Source: RPQJ01 sp963706535 (GTDB lineage Bacteria > Pseudomonadota > Gammaproteobacteria > Steroidobacterales > Steroidobacteraceae). From it: DNA of 64,000 bases. Position 1 is the stretch's first letter. Every line of letters starts with the position of its first letter. Below, one piece after another: positions 9,249-19,810 of the stretch. The position numbers and the translations under genes are program-made. The notes under the pieces were generated by a model. The model worked only from the letters and a program-made list of their open reading frames with translations, ran no database searches and had not been told where the DNA came from. The stretch spans positions 62,001-126,000 of the forward strand of contig CAVPMU010000005.1 in NCBI GenBank assembly GCA_963706535.1. Reading direction: 5' to 3'.

Positions 9249-10520
9249 TCACAGCAGGTCGCGCAGCCGGAACCACAGCATGGCGAGCACCAGGGCCGGC
9301 GTGCGGAACGTCGGTCCGCCCGGGAAGAGGTGGTGGCGCAGTCGGCCGAACAGGTCGAAGCGTTCCGCCTGTCCCGCGATGGCTTCGGCCGCAAGCCGCC
9401 CCGCCATGCCGGCCATCGCGATCCCGTGCCCCGAGAATCCCTGCAGGTACAGCACGCCGGGCCCGAGACTGCCGAAGTCCGGCGCGCGGCTCATGGTGAT
9501 GTCGACGTAGCCGCCCCAGACGTAGTCGAGCTTCGTGTCGGCGAGCTGCGGGAAGACCTCGAGCATGCGCGCACGCGTGGCACGACCGGAGTCGCGCTCG
9601 TTGATGCCCGAATAGCTCACGCGTCCGCCGAACAGCAGCCGGTGGTCGGCCGAGCGACGGAAATAGTCGAGCACGAAATTGACGTCCGCCACCGCGACGT
9701 TCTCGCGCATCAGCGCCGTGACGCGTTGCTCGCCGAGCGCTTCGGTGGCGACCACGTAGGTGCCCACCGGCATGATGCGCCAGTTGGACGGCGCCTCGAG
9801 GCGGTCCACGTAGCCGCCGCGCGCGAGGACCGCGAAATCCGCCGTCACGGCACCTGCCGTGGTGGAGATGCGCACGGGCGCGCCGGGCTCGACCGCGGTC
9901 ACCTGCGTGGCCTCGTGAATCACGGCACCGGCCGCCTCGGCGGCGCTCGCGAGACCGAGCGTGTAATTGAGCGGATGCAGGTGACCGCTGCCCGGATCGA
10001 GCAGACCCGCGCAATAGCGCCGGGTCGCGAGCAGGCCCTCGACTTCGCTGCGCCCGAGCAACCGCGGCGAGCCGTATCCGTAGTCCTCGGCGAGTTCCGC
10101 CTGCAGCTCCGCGAGCTCGCGCCGCTGCCGCTCCTTGATCGCGACGTGCAGGTGACCCCAGTGCAGGTCGCAGTCGATGGCGTGCCGCGCCACGCGATCG
10201 CGCAGCCACGCCAGCGCCTCGATCGACACGTCCCACATGCGCCGCGCGGCGTCGAGTCCGACCTCGGCGGCCAGGCTCTGCTGGCTGGTGCCGAAACCGA
10301 AGATCGCCTGGCCGCCGCTGCGTCCCGAGGCCCCCCAGCCGATGCGCCGGCCCTCGAGCAGCACGACGCGGTAGCCGCGTTCCGCCAGTTCGAGTGCCGC
10401 CGCGCAGCCGGCGATGCCGCCACCCACCACGCACACGTCGGCCCGGACCTCTCCCCGGAGCGGCGGGCGGGGCGGGGATCGGTGCGCGGTGGCCGCGTAG
10501 TAAGAGGCGACGTGCTCCAT
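9249..10520 (-). CDS. FAD-dependent amine oxidoreductase (gamma-glutamylputrescine oxidoreductase/PuuB-like)
   Basis: A 423-residue D-amino-acid-oxidase-type flavoprotein. The FAD fold DVCVVGGGIAGCAAALELAERG starts near residue 28 and is followed by GWGASGRSGGQ, the covalent or tight FAD motif of the PuuB/OrdL group. Near the C-terminus WGGYVDITMSRAPDFGSL and QGFSGHGIAMAGMAG complete the family. Start is ATG at 10518-10520. The frame continues open for another 580 codons antisense to malic enzyme, but that extension is rejected. Substrates in this family are secondary amines such as gamma-glutamylputrescine; no other putrescine genes are nearby. Confidence 0.87.
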   Translation of the reverse strand: MEHVASYYAATAHRSPPRPPLRGEVRADVCVVGGGIAGCAAALELAERGYRVVLLEGRRIGWGASGRSGGQAIFGFGTSQQSLAAEVGLDAARRMWDVSIEALAWLRDRVARHAIDCDLHWGHLHVAIKERQRRELAELQAELAEDYGYGSPRLLGRSEVEGLLATRRYCAGLLDPGSGHLHPLNYTLGLASAAEAAGAVIHEATQVTAVEPGAPVRISTTAGAVTADFAVLARGGYVDRLEAPSNWRIMPVGTYVVATEALGEQRVTALMRENVAVADVNFVLDYFRRSADHRLLFGGRVSYSGINERDSGRATRARMLEVFPQLADTKLDYVWGGYVDITMSRAPDFGSLGPGVLYLQGFSGHGIAMAGMAGRLAAEAIAGQAERFDLFGRLRHHLFPGGPTFRTPALVLAMLWFRLRDLL

Positions 10521-10601
10521 GGGGGAGCACTGTAGCGACCCGGGCGGGGTCCCGGAAACCCACGGTTGGCGCTTATTGCGGACGCGGGGCAAGCTGCGCA
10601 C

Positions 10602-12308
10602 ATGGAACTGCCAAAACTGCACACGCCGTGGCCGGCCCAGTCCGACCCGTTGACGATCTCCAGGACCGGCCGCGAGCTGATCCGCGACCCGCTGCTCAAC
10701 AAGGGCACGGCCTTCACCGCCGAGGAGCGCGAGCGCTTCCGGCTGCACGGCCTGCTGCCTCCGGGACAGCTCTCGATGGACACGCAGGAGCGACGCATCA
10801 TCGCGGCGCTCGACCGGGTGGCCGCGCCGTTCGACCAGTACCTCGAGCTCTCCGCGCTGCAGGATCGCAACGAGCACCTGTACTACCGGGTGCTGATGGG
10901 CGACCTCGAGCGCTTCATGCCGATCATCTACACGCCCACGGTGGCCGAGGCGACGCGCAACTTCAGCCAGGTCTACCGGCGTTCGCGCGGCGTCTACCTG
11001 ACACCGGGCTTCCGCGGGCACATGGCCCACGTGCTGCGCGACGCGGTCGATCACGCGCAGATCCGGCTCATCGTCGCCACCGACAACGAGTCGATCCTCG
11101 GCATTGGCGACCAGGGCGCGGGCGGCATGGCCATCTGCATCGGCAAGCTCTCGCTCTACACCGTGGCCGCCGGGATCCCGCCGTCGGCGACGCTGCCGGT
11201 GAGCCTCAACGTCGGCACCGACAACGAGGAACTGCTGCGGGACCAGATGTACGTGGGCTGGCGCGAGCCGCGGCTGCGCGGCGCCGACTACGACGCCTTC
11301 ATCGACGAGTTCGTCGACGCCGTCGCGGGCGTGCTGCCGAACGCGCTGCTGCAGTGGGAGGACCTGCGCAAGGACATCGCGCTGCGCGTGCTCGACCGGC
11401 ATCGCAGGCGGCTGCCCTCGTTCAACGACGACATCCAGGGTACCGGGGCGGTGGCGCTCGCGGGCGTGCTGGCGTCGCGGCGCGTGACGGGCCTCGAGCT
11501 CGCCGACCAGCGCATCATCGTGCACGGCGCGGGCGCCGCGGGGCTCGGTATTGCGCGGCAGCTCAAGGCGGCAATGCGTCTCGAGGGCCTGTCGGAGGAG
11601 GAGTGCCTCGAGCGAGTCGCGGCGCTCGACAGTCGCGGCTTGCTGGTGGCGGGGCCCGGGCTGCGCGATGCCTACAAGCAGGAACTGGCGTGGCCCGTCG
11701 CGCTGGCACAGCGCTACGGCGTGGCGACGGACGCGGATCGCCGGCTCGAGTCGCTGGTGCGCGCCTACCGCCCGACGGTGCTGATCGGCACGTCGGGGCA
11801 GCCACGCTGCTTCACGGAAGAGGTCATCCGCGAGATGGCGCGTCACTGCGAGCGCCCGGTCGTCATGCCGTTCTCCAATCCCTCCGACCTGAGCGAGGCG
11901 GTCCCAGTGGACGTGCTGCGCTGGACGGCAGGGCGCGCGCTCGTCGCGACCGGCAGCCCGTTCGCGCCGGTTTCGCACGACGGCCGGACGGTGCGGATCG
12001 GGCAGGGCAACAACGTGCTGGTATTCCCGGGCGTCGGGCTCGGCGTTCTGCTCGGCGGCATCCGTACCGTCACCGACGAGATGCTCACCGCCTCGGCATT
12101 CACCCTGTCGGGCAAGCTGACGAATGCCGAACTCGCGAGCGGCATGCTCTTCCCCGCGGTCTCGCGCCTGCGCGAGATCTCGGCTGACGTCGCGGCGGCC
12201 GTGATCGCCACTGCCCACGGGGCGCCGGTGCAGGCAGCCCCCGACCCGAACCTCGTGGTGCGCGTGCACGACCACATGTGGCGGCCGCTGTACCAGGAGT
12301 ACCGGTAG
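10602..12308 (+). CDS. maeA: NAD-dependent malic enzyme
   Basis: A 568-residue oxidative decarboxylase converting L-malate to pyruvate and CO2. Family landmarks are IIYTPTVAEATRNF, the catalytic DNESILGIGDQGAGGM segment, NVGTDNEELL, FNDDIQGTGAVALAG (malate/metal binding) and VHGAGAAGLGIARQL (NAD fold), with FSNPSDLSEAVP near the end. The long form (~565 aa) and the GIGDQG region match the SfcA/MaeA class. ATG at 10602 is preferred over an upstream TTG at 10566. It is transcribed divergently from the amine oxidoreductase. With pyruvate phosphate dikinase downstream it offers a malate to pyruvate to PEP gluconeogenic route. Confidence 0.95.
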   Translation: MELPKLHTPWPAQSDPLTISRTGRELIRDPLLNKGTAFTAEERERFRLHGLLPPGQLSMDTQERRIIAALDRVAAPFDQYLELSALQDRNEHLYYRVLMGDLERFMPIIYTPTVAEATRNFSQVYRRSRGVYLTPGFRGHMAHVLRDAVDHAQIRLIVATDNESILGIGDQGAGGMAICIGKLSLYTVAAGIPPSATLPVSLNVGTDNEELLRDQMYVGWREPRLRGADYDAFIDEFVDAVAGVLPNALLQWEDLRKDIALRVLDRHRRRLPSFNDDIQGTGAVALAGVLASRRVTGLELADQRIIVHGAGAAGLGIARQLKAAMRLEGLSEEECLERVAALDSRGLLVAGPGLRDAYKQELAWPVALAQRYGVATDADRRLESLVRAYRPTVLIGTSGQPRCFTEEVIREMARHCERPVVMPFSNPSDLSEAVPVDVLRWTAGRALVATGSPFAPVSHDGRTVRIGQGNNVLVFPGVGLGVLLGGIRTVTDEMLTASAFTLSGKLTNAELASGMLFPAVSRLREISADVAAAVIATAHGAPVQAAPDPNLVVRVHDHMWRPLYQEYR

Positions 12309-12949
12309 TGATCCCTGCCGGCCCCGCCGCGCTGTGCGTCGTGGCGGTGGCCGGCCTGCTGGTCGCCGAGTGGCGCAACTCCGCGCGTGGCGTGTGGCTC
12401 ACCAAGCCGGCGGCCTCGGCCGCGTTCATCTGGGCGGGATTCGAGGCGGGTGCACTCGATACCGGCTACGGTCGGCTGGTGATGCTCGGGCTCGCGCTGT
12501 GCCTCGCGGGCGACGTGGTGTTGATCCCACGCGGCAGACCAGCCATGTTCCGCGCCGGCGTGTTCGCATTCCTGCTCGGCCACGTGGCCTACAGCGCTGC
12601 GTTCCTCACGCGGCCGCTCGCGCTGTCCGGCGTGCTCGTCGCAGGCGCGGTGCTCGCGGCCGTGCTTTGGGCCATCCTGCGCTGGCTGGGCCGCTCGTTG
12701 CCGCCGGACATGGCCGGGCCGGTGCGTGCCTATCTCGTCGTGATCGGCGTGATGTCGACGCTCGCCTGCGGCGTGGCCGCTGCCGGCGGGCCGCTCGCAA
12801 TTGCGGTTGGCGCACTCGCGTTCACGGCCTCCGACGTGTCGGTGGCGCGCGACCGCTTCGTCGCGCACGAGTTCGTCAATCGCGCCTGGGGCTTGCCGCT
12901 CTACTACTCGGCACAGCTCCTGATCGCCGCGACGCCCGCGATGAGCTGA
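12308..12949 (+). CDS. YhhN/TMEM86 family membrane protein (lysoplasmalogenase-like)
   Basis: A 213-residue protein almost entirely made of hydrophobic helices (about eight), with the YhhN features KPAASAAF near the N-terminus, CLAGDVVLIP and TASDVSVARDRF. Animal TMEM86 proteins hydrolyse the vinyl-ether bond of lysoplasmalogens; bacterial members are mostly uncharacterised. The GTG start overlaps the malic enzyme stop by one base (TAGTG), so it is translationally coupled. The acidic motifs in CLAGDV and TASDVS are those thought to be functional in the family. Confidence 0.85.
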   Translation: MIPAGPAALCVVAVAGLLVAEWRNSARGVWLTKPAASAAFIWAGFEAGALDTGYGRLVMLGLALCLAGDVVLIPRGRPAMFRAGVFAFLLGHVAYSAAFLTRPLALSGVLVAGAVLAAVLWAILRWLGRSLPPDMAGPVRAYLVVIGVMSTLACGVAAAGGPLAIAVGALAFTASDVSVARDRFVAHEFVNRAWGLPLYYSAQLLIAATPAMS

Positions 12950-13079
12950 TCGGCGCATGCCCGGCATCTGCAAACCAATCTAAACGCCCGGGACAGGATT
13001 TCTCGTTTCCGCGACCACGAGCGGGTCCCTAAAGTGCAAGGTCCACCTTCGAGCGGCCGCCGAGCCGCGGGAGTGACCC

Positions 13080-14168
13080 TTGCTCGACTGGCTGCACTCG
13101 ACGCTGCCGGCCATGGCGGGCGTCGAGTGGCCGCGCATCGTCGCGGCCGCGGGCGTCGCGGCGATGGTCCTGGCGACACTGTGGATCGCGCGCGTATTCG
13201 TGCGCAGGCATCACGCACGCCTCGCTCGCACCGAGGCGACCGAGATGCTGGAAATCCCGCTGCTCGCGGCCGGGCGCACGGGCCTCGTGTTCATGCTGGC
13301 CGTCGCGGCCTGGGCCGGCGCTTCCGCCTACGGCATGACGGGGCCCGGTGCAGCGTTCCTCCGCAAGGTCGTCACCATCGTCTTCTTCTGGCAGGCCGGC
13401 CTGTGGGCCTCGACGGCGGTCGTCGCCTGGCTCGACCACCGTCGCAAGGCGACGCTCGAGGACGACAGGGCAGCGGCCGGTTCCATCGGCATCATCCGCT
13501 TCGTCGCGCGAGTGCTCATCTGGGCGATGGTGCTGCTCGTCACGCTCGACAACCTCGGTGTCGACATCACCGCGCTCGTGGCCGGTCTCGGCATCGGCGG
13601 CATCGCCGTCGCGCTGGCGCTGCAGAACGTGCTTGGCGACCTGTTCGCGTCGCTCTCGATCGCGCTCGACCAGCCATTCGTGCTCGGCGACTTCCTGGCC
13701 GTCGGCGAGCACCTCGGCACCGTCGAGATGATCGGCATCAAGAGCACGCGCCTGAGGAGCCTCACCGGCGAGCAGATCGTGATGTCGAACGCGGACCTGC
13801 TCGCGAGCCGCCTGCGCAATTACGGGCGCATGTACGAGCGGCGCGTCGTTTTCACGCTGGGCGTCACCTACGAGACGCCCCGCGAGAAGCTGCGCCGGAT
13901 CGCGCCGCTGATCCGCGAGATCATCGCCGGGCGCGACGGCGTGCGGTTCGACCGGGCGCACTTCGCGAGCTACGGTCCGTACTCGCTCGATTTCGAAGTC
14001 GTCTACCACGTGCTGAGCCCGGACTTCGGGCGCTACATGGACGCGCAGCAGGACATCAATTTCCGCATCCACGAGGCGTTCGAGGCGCTCGGCGTCGAGT
14101 TCGCCTACCCGACGCAGACGCTGTGGTTCGCAGGAGCGGGCCGCAGCCCGGCGCCGGGAGCCGCATGA
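13080..14168 (+). CDS. Mechanosensitive ion channel family protein (MscS-type)
   Basis: A 362-residue inner-membrane channel protein that should open under membrane tension to release osmolytes. Four hydrophobic helices precede the pore-lining helix GLGIGGIAVALALQNVLGDLFASLSI, a match to MscS TM3. This is followed by the beta-domain segment KSTRLRSLTGEQIVMSNADLL and the alpha/beta C-terminal domain. I accept the TTG at 13080 because GCGGGAG is about 6 nt upstream; the next in-frame Met is at 13113. Its stop overlaps the start of the KamA-like gene (ATGA), so both are one operon. Confidence 0.9.
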   Translation: MLDWLHSTLPAMAGVEWPRIVAAAGVAAMVLATLWIARVFVRRHHARLARTEATEMLEIPLLAAGRTGLVFMLAVAAWAGASAYGMTGPGAAFLRKVVTIVFFWQAGLWASTAVVAWLDHRRKATLEDDRAAAGSIGIIRFVARVLIWAMVLLVTLDNLGVDITALVAGLGIGGIAVALALQNVLGDLFASLSIALDQPFVLGDFLAVGEHLGTVEMIGIKSTRLRSLTGEQIVMSNADLLASRLRNYGRMYERRVVFTLGVTYETPREKLRRIAPLIREIIAGRDGVRFDRAHFASYGPYSLDFEVVYHVLSPDFGRYMDAQQDINFRIHEAFEALGVEFAYPTQTLWFAGAGRSPAPGAA

Positions 14169-15352
14169 GCAGGGAGAGCCGCTTGAAGTACACCCAGTTT
14201 ACCGCCGCCAGCATGGACGCGATCCCGCAGCCCGGCATGCTCGAATCGGCCGACCTCGGGCGCATCAGCGCGCTGGTGAGGGAGGGCGCCTCGCCGCAGC
14301 GCATCCGGCCGGTCGCGGACCAGATCCGCCTGAAGTTGAATCCGCACCCGGCCGGGCAGCTCGAGCACAACGTGCCGCGGCTCGACGGTGTGCCGTTGCC
14401 CGGCCTGCAGCACAAGTACAGGGAGACGGTGCTGTTCTTCCCGGGGCGCGGCCAGACCTGCCACGCGTACTGCACGTACTGCTTCCGCTGGGCGCAGTTC
14501 GTCGGCATGGAGGGCCTCAAGTTCGCGAGCCGCGAGACCGAGACTTTCCACGAGTACCTGCGTCGCCACACGGAGGTGAGCGACGTGCTGCTCACCGGCG
14601 GCGACCCGCTGGTCATGCGCGGCTGGCACCTGCGCGCCTATGTCGAGCCCCTCCTGAAGCCGGCGTTCGAGCACGTCCGCCACATCCGCATCGGCACCAA
14701 GTCGCTGGCCTTCTGGCCGTACAAGTTCCTCACCGACCCGGATGCGGACACGCTGCTCAGGCTGTTCGAAAAAGTGGTGAAGAGCGGCCGCCATCTTGCG
14801 CTCATGGCGCACTTCACCCATCCGCGCGAGCTCGCGACGCCGGCGGTCGAGCGGGCGATCGAGCGCATCCGCGGCACCGGTGCCGTGATCCGCACCCAGG
14901 CGCCGCTGGTGCGCCACATCAACGACTCGGCGCGGACGTGGGCCGGGATGTGGCGCGCGCAGGTGCGGCTCGGCTGCATCCCCTATTACATGTTCGTCGA
15001 GCGCGACACCGGGCCGAAAGGCCATTTCGAGGTGCCGCTCGCCACGGCCCACGACATCTTCCGCCGCGCGTTCCGCCAGGTCTCCGGGCTCGGTCGCACC
15101 GTGCGCGGGCCGTCCATGTCGGCCACGCCCGGCAAGGTGGTGGTGCTCGGCACGCAGCAGGTCCGCGGCGAGAAGGTGTTCATCCTGAGCTTCCTGCGCG
15201 GCCGCAACCGGCAGTGGGTCGGGCAGCCGTTCTTCGCGAAGTTCGACCCCGGGGCGACGTGGCTCGACCAGCTGCGCCCCGCCTTCGGCGAGCGGCGCTT
15301 CTTCTTCGAGGACGAGACGCAGGAGCGCGGCCACGTCGTGGCCCGGGAATGA
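14165..15352 (+). CDS. KamA family radical SAM protein (lysine 2,3-aminomutase-like)
   Basis: A 395-residue radical SAM enzyme. The [4Fe-4S] motif is CHAYCTYCFRW (Cys99, Cys103, Cys106), followed by the SAM-binding LLTGGDPL and C-terminal GPSMSATPGKVVVLG, where the lysine fits the PLP site of aminomutases. It is longer than EpmB (which modifies elongation factor P) and closer to the lysine 2,3-aminomutase length, but the region before the cluster differs from classical KamA. The ATG overlaps the stop of the MscS gene, coupling an aminomutase-like enzyme to an osmotic channel. Substrate uncertain: L-lysine, glutamate or another amino acid. Confidence 0.85.
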   Translation: MSRESRLKYTQFTAASMDAIPQPGMLESADLGRISALVREGASPQRIRPVADQIRLKLNPHPAGQLEHNVPRLDGVPLPGLQHKYRETVLFFPGRGQTCHAYCTYCFRWAQFVGMEGLKFASRETETFHEYLRRHTEVSDVLLTGGDPLVMRGWHLRAYVEPLLKPAFEHVRHIRIGTKSLAFWPYKFLTDPDADTLLRLFEKVVKSGRHLALMAHFTHPRELATPAVERAIERIRGTGAVIRTQAPLVRHINDSARTWAGMWRAQVRLGCIPYYMFVERDTGPKGHFEVPLATAHDIFRRAFRQVSGLGRTVRGPSMSATPGKVVVLGTQQVRGEKVFILSFLRGRNRQWVGQPFFAKFDPGATWLDQLRPAFGERRFFFEDETQERGHVVARE

Positions 15353-15358
15353 CGCTCC

Positions 15359-18136
15359 TCAGGCGGCCTTGTCCGCGACGACGGCCCCGCTGATCGCCGC
15401 CCGCGCCGCCGCCAGCCGCGCGATCGGCACGCGCGGCGCCGAGCACGAGACGTAGTCGAGCCCGATCGAATCGCAGTAGCGGATCGACGCCGGGTGGCCG
15501 CCGTGCTCGCCGCAGATGCCGACCTTGAGCCCCTCGCGGCTGGCGCGTCCCCACTCGACGGCGAGCGCCATCAATCGCCCCACGCCCTTCACGTCCAGCA
15601 CCTCGAACGGGTTGTCCTGCAGGATGCCGCGCTCGTTGTACATCGGCAGGAACTTGTTCTCGGCGTCCTCGCGCGAGAACGAGAACGTGGCCTGGGTGAG
15701 GTCGTTGGTGCCGAACGAGAAGAACTCGGCGACCTCGGCGAGGTTCTCCGCGCGCATGCAGGCGCGCACCACCTCGATCATGGTGCCGAACTTGCACGGC
15801 ACCTGCACGCCGTAGGTCAGCTCGACCTCGCGGCGCACGGCGTCCATGTAGTCGCGGACGAGCTTGAGCTCCTGCGCCGTGCAGACCTGCGGCACCATGA
15901 TCTCCGGGTGCACCTCGATTCCGGCGCGCGTGCAGTTCGCCGCCGCCTCGAGCACCGCGCGGATCTGCATCGTGTAGATCTCGGGGTAGGTGATGCCGAG
16001 GCGCACGCCGCGGTGGCCGAGCATCGGGTTCACCTCGCGCAGCGCGCGCGCCTTGCGCAGGATCGCCTCCTTGCGCGCGATCACCGCGTCGATCGTGCGC
16101 GTCTCGCCGAGGTCGCGCAGGGTCGAGCCGAGCCGGCTGTCGCCGAGGCCGCGCGCCGCTTCCGAGAGCACCTCCATGCCGCGCGCCGCGCCACGCAGTT
16201 CGTGCAGCCGCGTGATGTCGTCCTCGAGCTGGCGCTCGGTCGGCAGGAATTCGTGGATCGGCGGGTCGAGCAGGCGGATGGTGACGGGACTCGGCGCCAT
16301 CGCCTTGAACAGCCCGATGAAGTCGGCGCGCTGGATCGGCAGCAGCCGGTCGAGCGCGGCGCGGCGCTCGTCCGGCGTGTCGGCGACGATCATGTCCACC
16401 ACGATCGGCAGGCGGTCGGCCGCGTTGAACATGCGCTCGGTGCGGCACAGCCCGATGCCTTTCGCGCCGTACCGGATGGCTCGCGCCGCGTCATCCGGCG
16501 TATCCGCATTCGCGCGCACGCCGAGTCGCGCGTGCGCATCCGCCCAGCCGAGCAGCTTGACGAGCGACGGCGAGAAATCCGCCTCGACGGTCGGCACCTC
16601 GCCGCGGAACACCTGGCCATTGCTGCCGTCGATGGTGACCACGTCGCCTTCCTTGATCACCTGGTCGCCGACGAAGGCGACCCGCATGGCGACGTCGACG
16701 TGGATGCCTTCGGCGCCGGCGACGCAGGGCTTGCCCATGCCGCGCGCCACCACGGCGGCGTGCGAGGTCTTGCCCCCGCGGCTGGTCAGGATCCCCTGCG
16801 AGGCGAAGAAACCATGGATGTCCTCGGGCTTGGTCTCCTCCCGCAGCAGGATGACCTTGACGCCCTGCTTGCCGAGCGCCTCGGCGCGATCGGCGTCGAA
16901 CACCGCCTGGCCGCTGGCCGCACCCGGGGACGCCGGCAGGCCGGAGGCCAGCACCTGGCCCTTGTGCTTCGGGTCGAGCCGCGGGAACAGCATCTGCTCG
17001 AGGTGCGCGGGGTCGACGCGCATGATCGCCTCCTCGCGGGTGAGCAGGCCCTCCTCGTGCATCTCGACCGAGGTGCGCACCATCGAAGCGGCATTCATCT
17101 TGCCGTTGCGGGTCTGCAGGCAGTAGAGCGTCCCGTGCTCGATGGTGAACTCGAAGTCCTGCACCTCGCGGTAATGGCGCTCGAGGCGGTTGCGCAGCTC
17201 GACGAGCTGCGCGTGGATCGCGGGCATCTCGGTGGCGAGTTCCGCGATGGCCTTCGGCGTGCGGATGCCGGCGACCACGTCCTCGCCCTGCGCGTTGGTG
17301 AGGTACTCGCCATAGAGCTGGTTCTCGCCCGTGGCCGGGTTGCGCGTGAAACCCACTCCGGTGGCGCTGTCGTTGCCCATGTTGCCGAACACCATGGCGA
17401 CGACGTTGACCGCGGTGCCGTTCGCCATCGCCGGCGTGATCCGGAACTCGCGCCGGTAATCGATCGCGCGCTTGCCCATCCAGGAGTTGAAGACCGCCTT
17501 GATCGCGATCTCGAGCTGCTGGTAGGGATCGGCGGGGAAGGGCCGTCCCGTGTGCCGCTGCACGACCGCGAGGAAGCGCTCGCCGATCTCGTGGAGCGCG
17601 TCCGCGCCGAGCATCACGTCCTGCTTCACGCCCACGCGCGACTTCACGGCCTCGAACTGTTCGTCGAAGAGCGCGTCCGGCACGCCGAGCGCGACCTTGC
17701 CGAACAGCTGCACGAAGCGCCGCCAGGCGTCGTAGCCGAAGCGCTCGTTGCCGGTGCGGCGGATGAGCGCGGCGAGCGTCGTCTCGTTCAGGCCGAGGTT
17801 GAGGATGGTGTCCATCATGCCGGGCATGGACATCGCCGAGCCCGAGCGGACCGAGACCAGCAGCGGGTCGTCGCCGCCGCCGAAGCGCTTGCCGCTCCGG
17901 CGCTCGAGCGTGGCCATGTGCTCGCGGACGGCCTCCATCACTCCATCCGGCAGGCGGTGTTGCGAATCGGCGAGGTACTCGAGGCAGCACTCCGTGGTGA
18001 TGACGAACCCGGGCGGTACGTTGAGCCCGATGCGAGTCATCTCGCAGAGGTTGGCGCCCTTGCCGCCGAGCAGCATCTTGTCGCGGCCGTCGCCGTCTTC
18101 GAACGCATACACCCACTTCCGTGCGCTGGTGGCCAT
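15359..18136 (-). CDS. ppdK: Pyruvate, phosphate dikinase
   Basis: A 925-residue enzyme interconverting pyruvate, ATP and phosphate with PEP, AMP and PPi. The N-terminal ATP-grasp domain starts with YAFEDGDGRDKMLLGGKGANL. The central phosphohistidine domain has LTSRGGKTSHAAVVARGMG. The C-terminal TIM-barrel contains GIGLCRTERMF and HGGHPASIRYCDSIGLDYVS. Length is slightly above the usual 870-900. Start is ATG 18134-18136; the upstream open frame overlaps the UrcA gene and is not coding. It is convergent with the KamA-like gene, leaving only a few bases between their stops. Confidence 0.97.
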   Translation of the reverse strand: MATSARKWVYAFEDGDGRDKMLLGGKGANLCEMTRIGLNVPPGFVITTECCLEYLADSQHRLPDGVMEAVREHMATLERRSGKRFGGGDDPLLVSVRSGSAMSMPGMMDTILNLGLNETTLAALIRRTGNERFGYDAWRRFVQLFGKVALGVPDALFDEQFEAVKSRVGVKQDVMLGADALHEIGERFLAVVQRHTGRPFPADPYQQLEIAIKAVFNSWMGKRAIDYRREFRITPAMANGTAVNVVAMVFGNMGNDSATGVGFTRNPATGENQLYGEYLTNAQGEDVVAGIRTPKAIAELATEMPAIHAQLVELRNRLERHYREVQDFEFTIEHGTLYCLQTRNGKMNAASMVRTSVEMHEEGLLTREEAIMRVDPAHLEQMLFPRLDPKHKGQVLASGLPASPGAASGQAVFDADRAEALGKQGVKVILLREETKPEDIHGFFASQGILTSRGGKTSHAAVVARGMGKPCVAGAEGIHVDVAMRVAFVGDQVIKEGDVVTIDGSNGQVFRGEVPTVEADFSPSLVKLLGWADAHARLGVRANADTPDDAARAIRYGAKGIGLCRTERMFNAADRLPIVVDMIVADTPDERRAALDRLLPIQRADFIGLFKAMAPSPVTIRLLDPPIHEFLPTERQLEDDITRLHELRGAARGMEVLSEAARGLGDSRLGSTLRDLGETRTIDAVIARKEAILRKARALREVNPMLGHRGVRLGITYPEIYTMQIRAVLEAAANCTRAGIEVHPEIMVPQVCTAQELKLVRDYMDAVRREVELTYGVQVPCKFGTMIEVVRACMRAENLAEVAEFFSFGTNDLTQATFSFSREDAENKFLPMYNERGILQDNPFEVLDVKGVGRLMALAVEWGRASREGLKVGICGEHGGHPASIRYCDSIGLDYVSCSAPRVPIARLAAARAAISGAVVADKAA

Positions 18137-18276
18137 CGCGATACCTCGCCGGGCCCGGGCGGGCCCCTGCGAGCGCAGTGATAACGCGGCCGGCCGGCGC
18201 GCAACATACGTGGAATTCGCGAATGCGCCCGGGGGCCGGGCGATGGCGTACCCGACCCCCGGGGCCTCCCGCTGAC

Positions 18277-18663
18277 TCAGCTGACCGTGGGTCTCGTCGC
18301 CTGTTCCTGGTGCAGCGCCTGGAGTCGCGCGCTGTCGACCTTGCTCACCGCGCCCGCCAGTGCCTGCTCGTAGCAGGACTTGAAGGCCTTCTGCTCGAAG
18401 ACCGCGATTTCCCGCAGAGATTCCGCTCGCGGCTCCCCGCCGCAGACCTGCTCCGCGGCGTCGGCGAGGCGCGCATAGAGCGCCTGCGCACCGGCCGTGG
18501 ACGACAGGTCGAGGTCGGCATAGGAAACGCTGACGCTCGCGACCCGGGTGCCGAGCATCACGCGCTCCGCTGCCTGGCCCGACAGAGCGACCAGCAGTCC
18601 GACCGCACCGAGGACGATGGCCTTGCCGAATCCGAAGCGACCGATGGTGATGTCCGTGTTCAT
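18277..18663 (-). CDS. UrcA family protein
   Basis: A 128-residue exported protein. A signal peptide (GKAIVLGAVGLLVALSGQAAE) precedes a short domain with SVSYADLDLSS, ALYARLADAAEQVCGG and FKSCYEQAL, the UrcA pattern with two conserved cysteines that may form a disulfide. UrcA proteins are common in Xanthomonadales, Sphingomonadales and Caulobacterales and have no assigned function. The ATG at 18661-18663 is preferred over the one 6 nt upstream because AGGAG then sits about 7 nt away rather than 1 nt. Its promoter lies in the 217-nt divergent gap shared with the gnd gene. Confidence 0.85.
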   Translation of the reverse strand: MNTDITIGRFGFGKAIVLGAVGLLVALSGQAAERVMLGTRVASVSVSYADLDLSSTAGAQALYARLADAAEQVCGGEPRAESLREIAVFEQKAFKSCYEQALAGAVSKVDSARLQALHQEQATRPTVS

Positions 18664-18880
18664 TGTCATGCTCCTCTTCAACTGGTTCCCTGCGTGGTGC
18701 TGTTGCACGCAGGAATTCTGATGCATGCGGGCACCCGTTGTTCGGCGCCTCGTCGCCCGCAGCCGTCGCTTCGTCGCAGAAGCGCGCGAGACTTGTGCAG
18801 GCGCGCCGCGCAGGCGACCATCGCGGACAGCGGACACCCGGCGCCGGACGGTGGACGGCGTCACGAAACAGGGAGCGACG

Positions 18881-19809
<929 letters not shown>

Positions 19810-19810
<1 letters not shown>

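Noticed and set aside
10521..12275. Very long minus-strand open frame joining upstream of the amine oxidoreductase
   Set aside because: It is antisense to the malic enzyme; the translated extension is Arg/His-rich, shows no domain and is an effect of GC-rich codon bias.
15494..18181. Plus-strand 895-codon open frame opposite ppdK
   Set aside because: It is the mirror of the ppdK codon pattern and has no recognisable motif.
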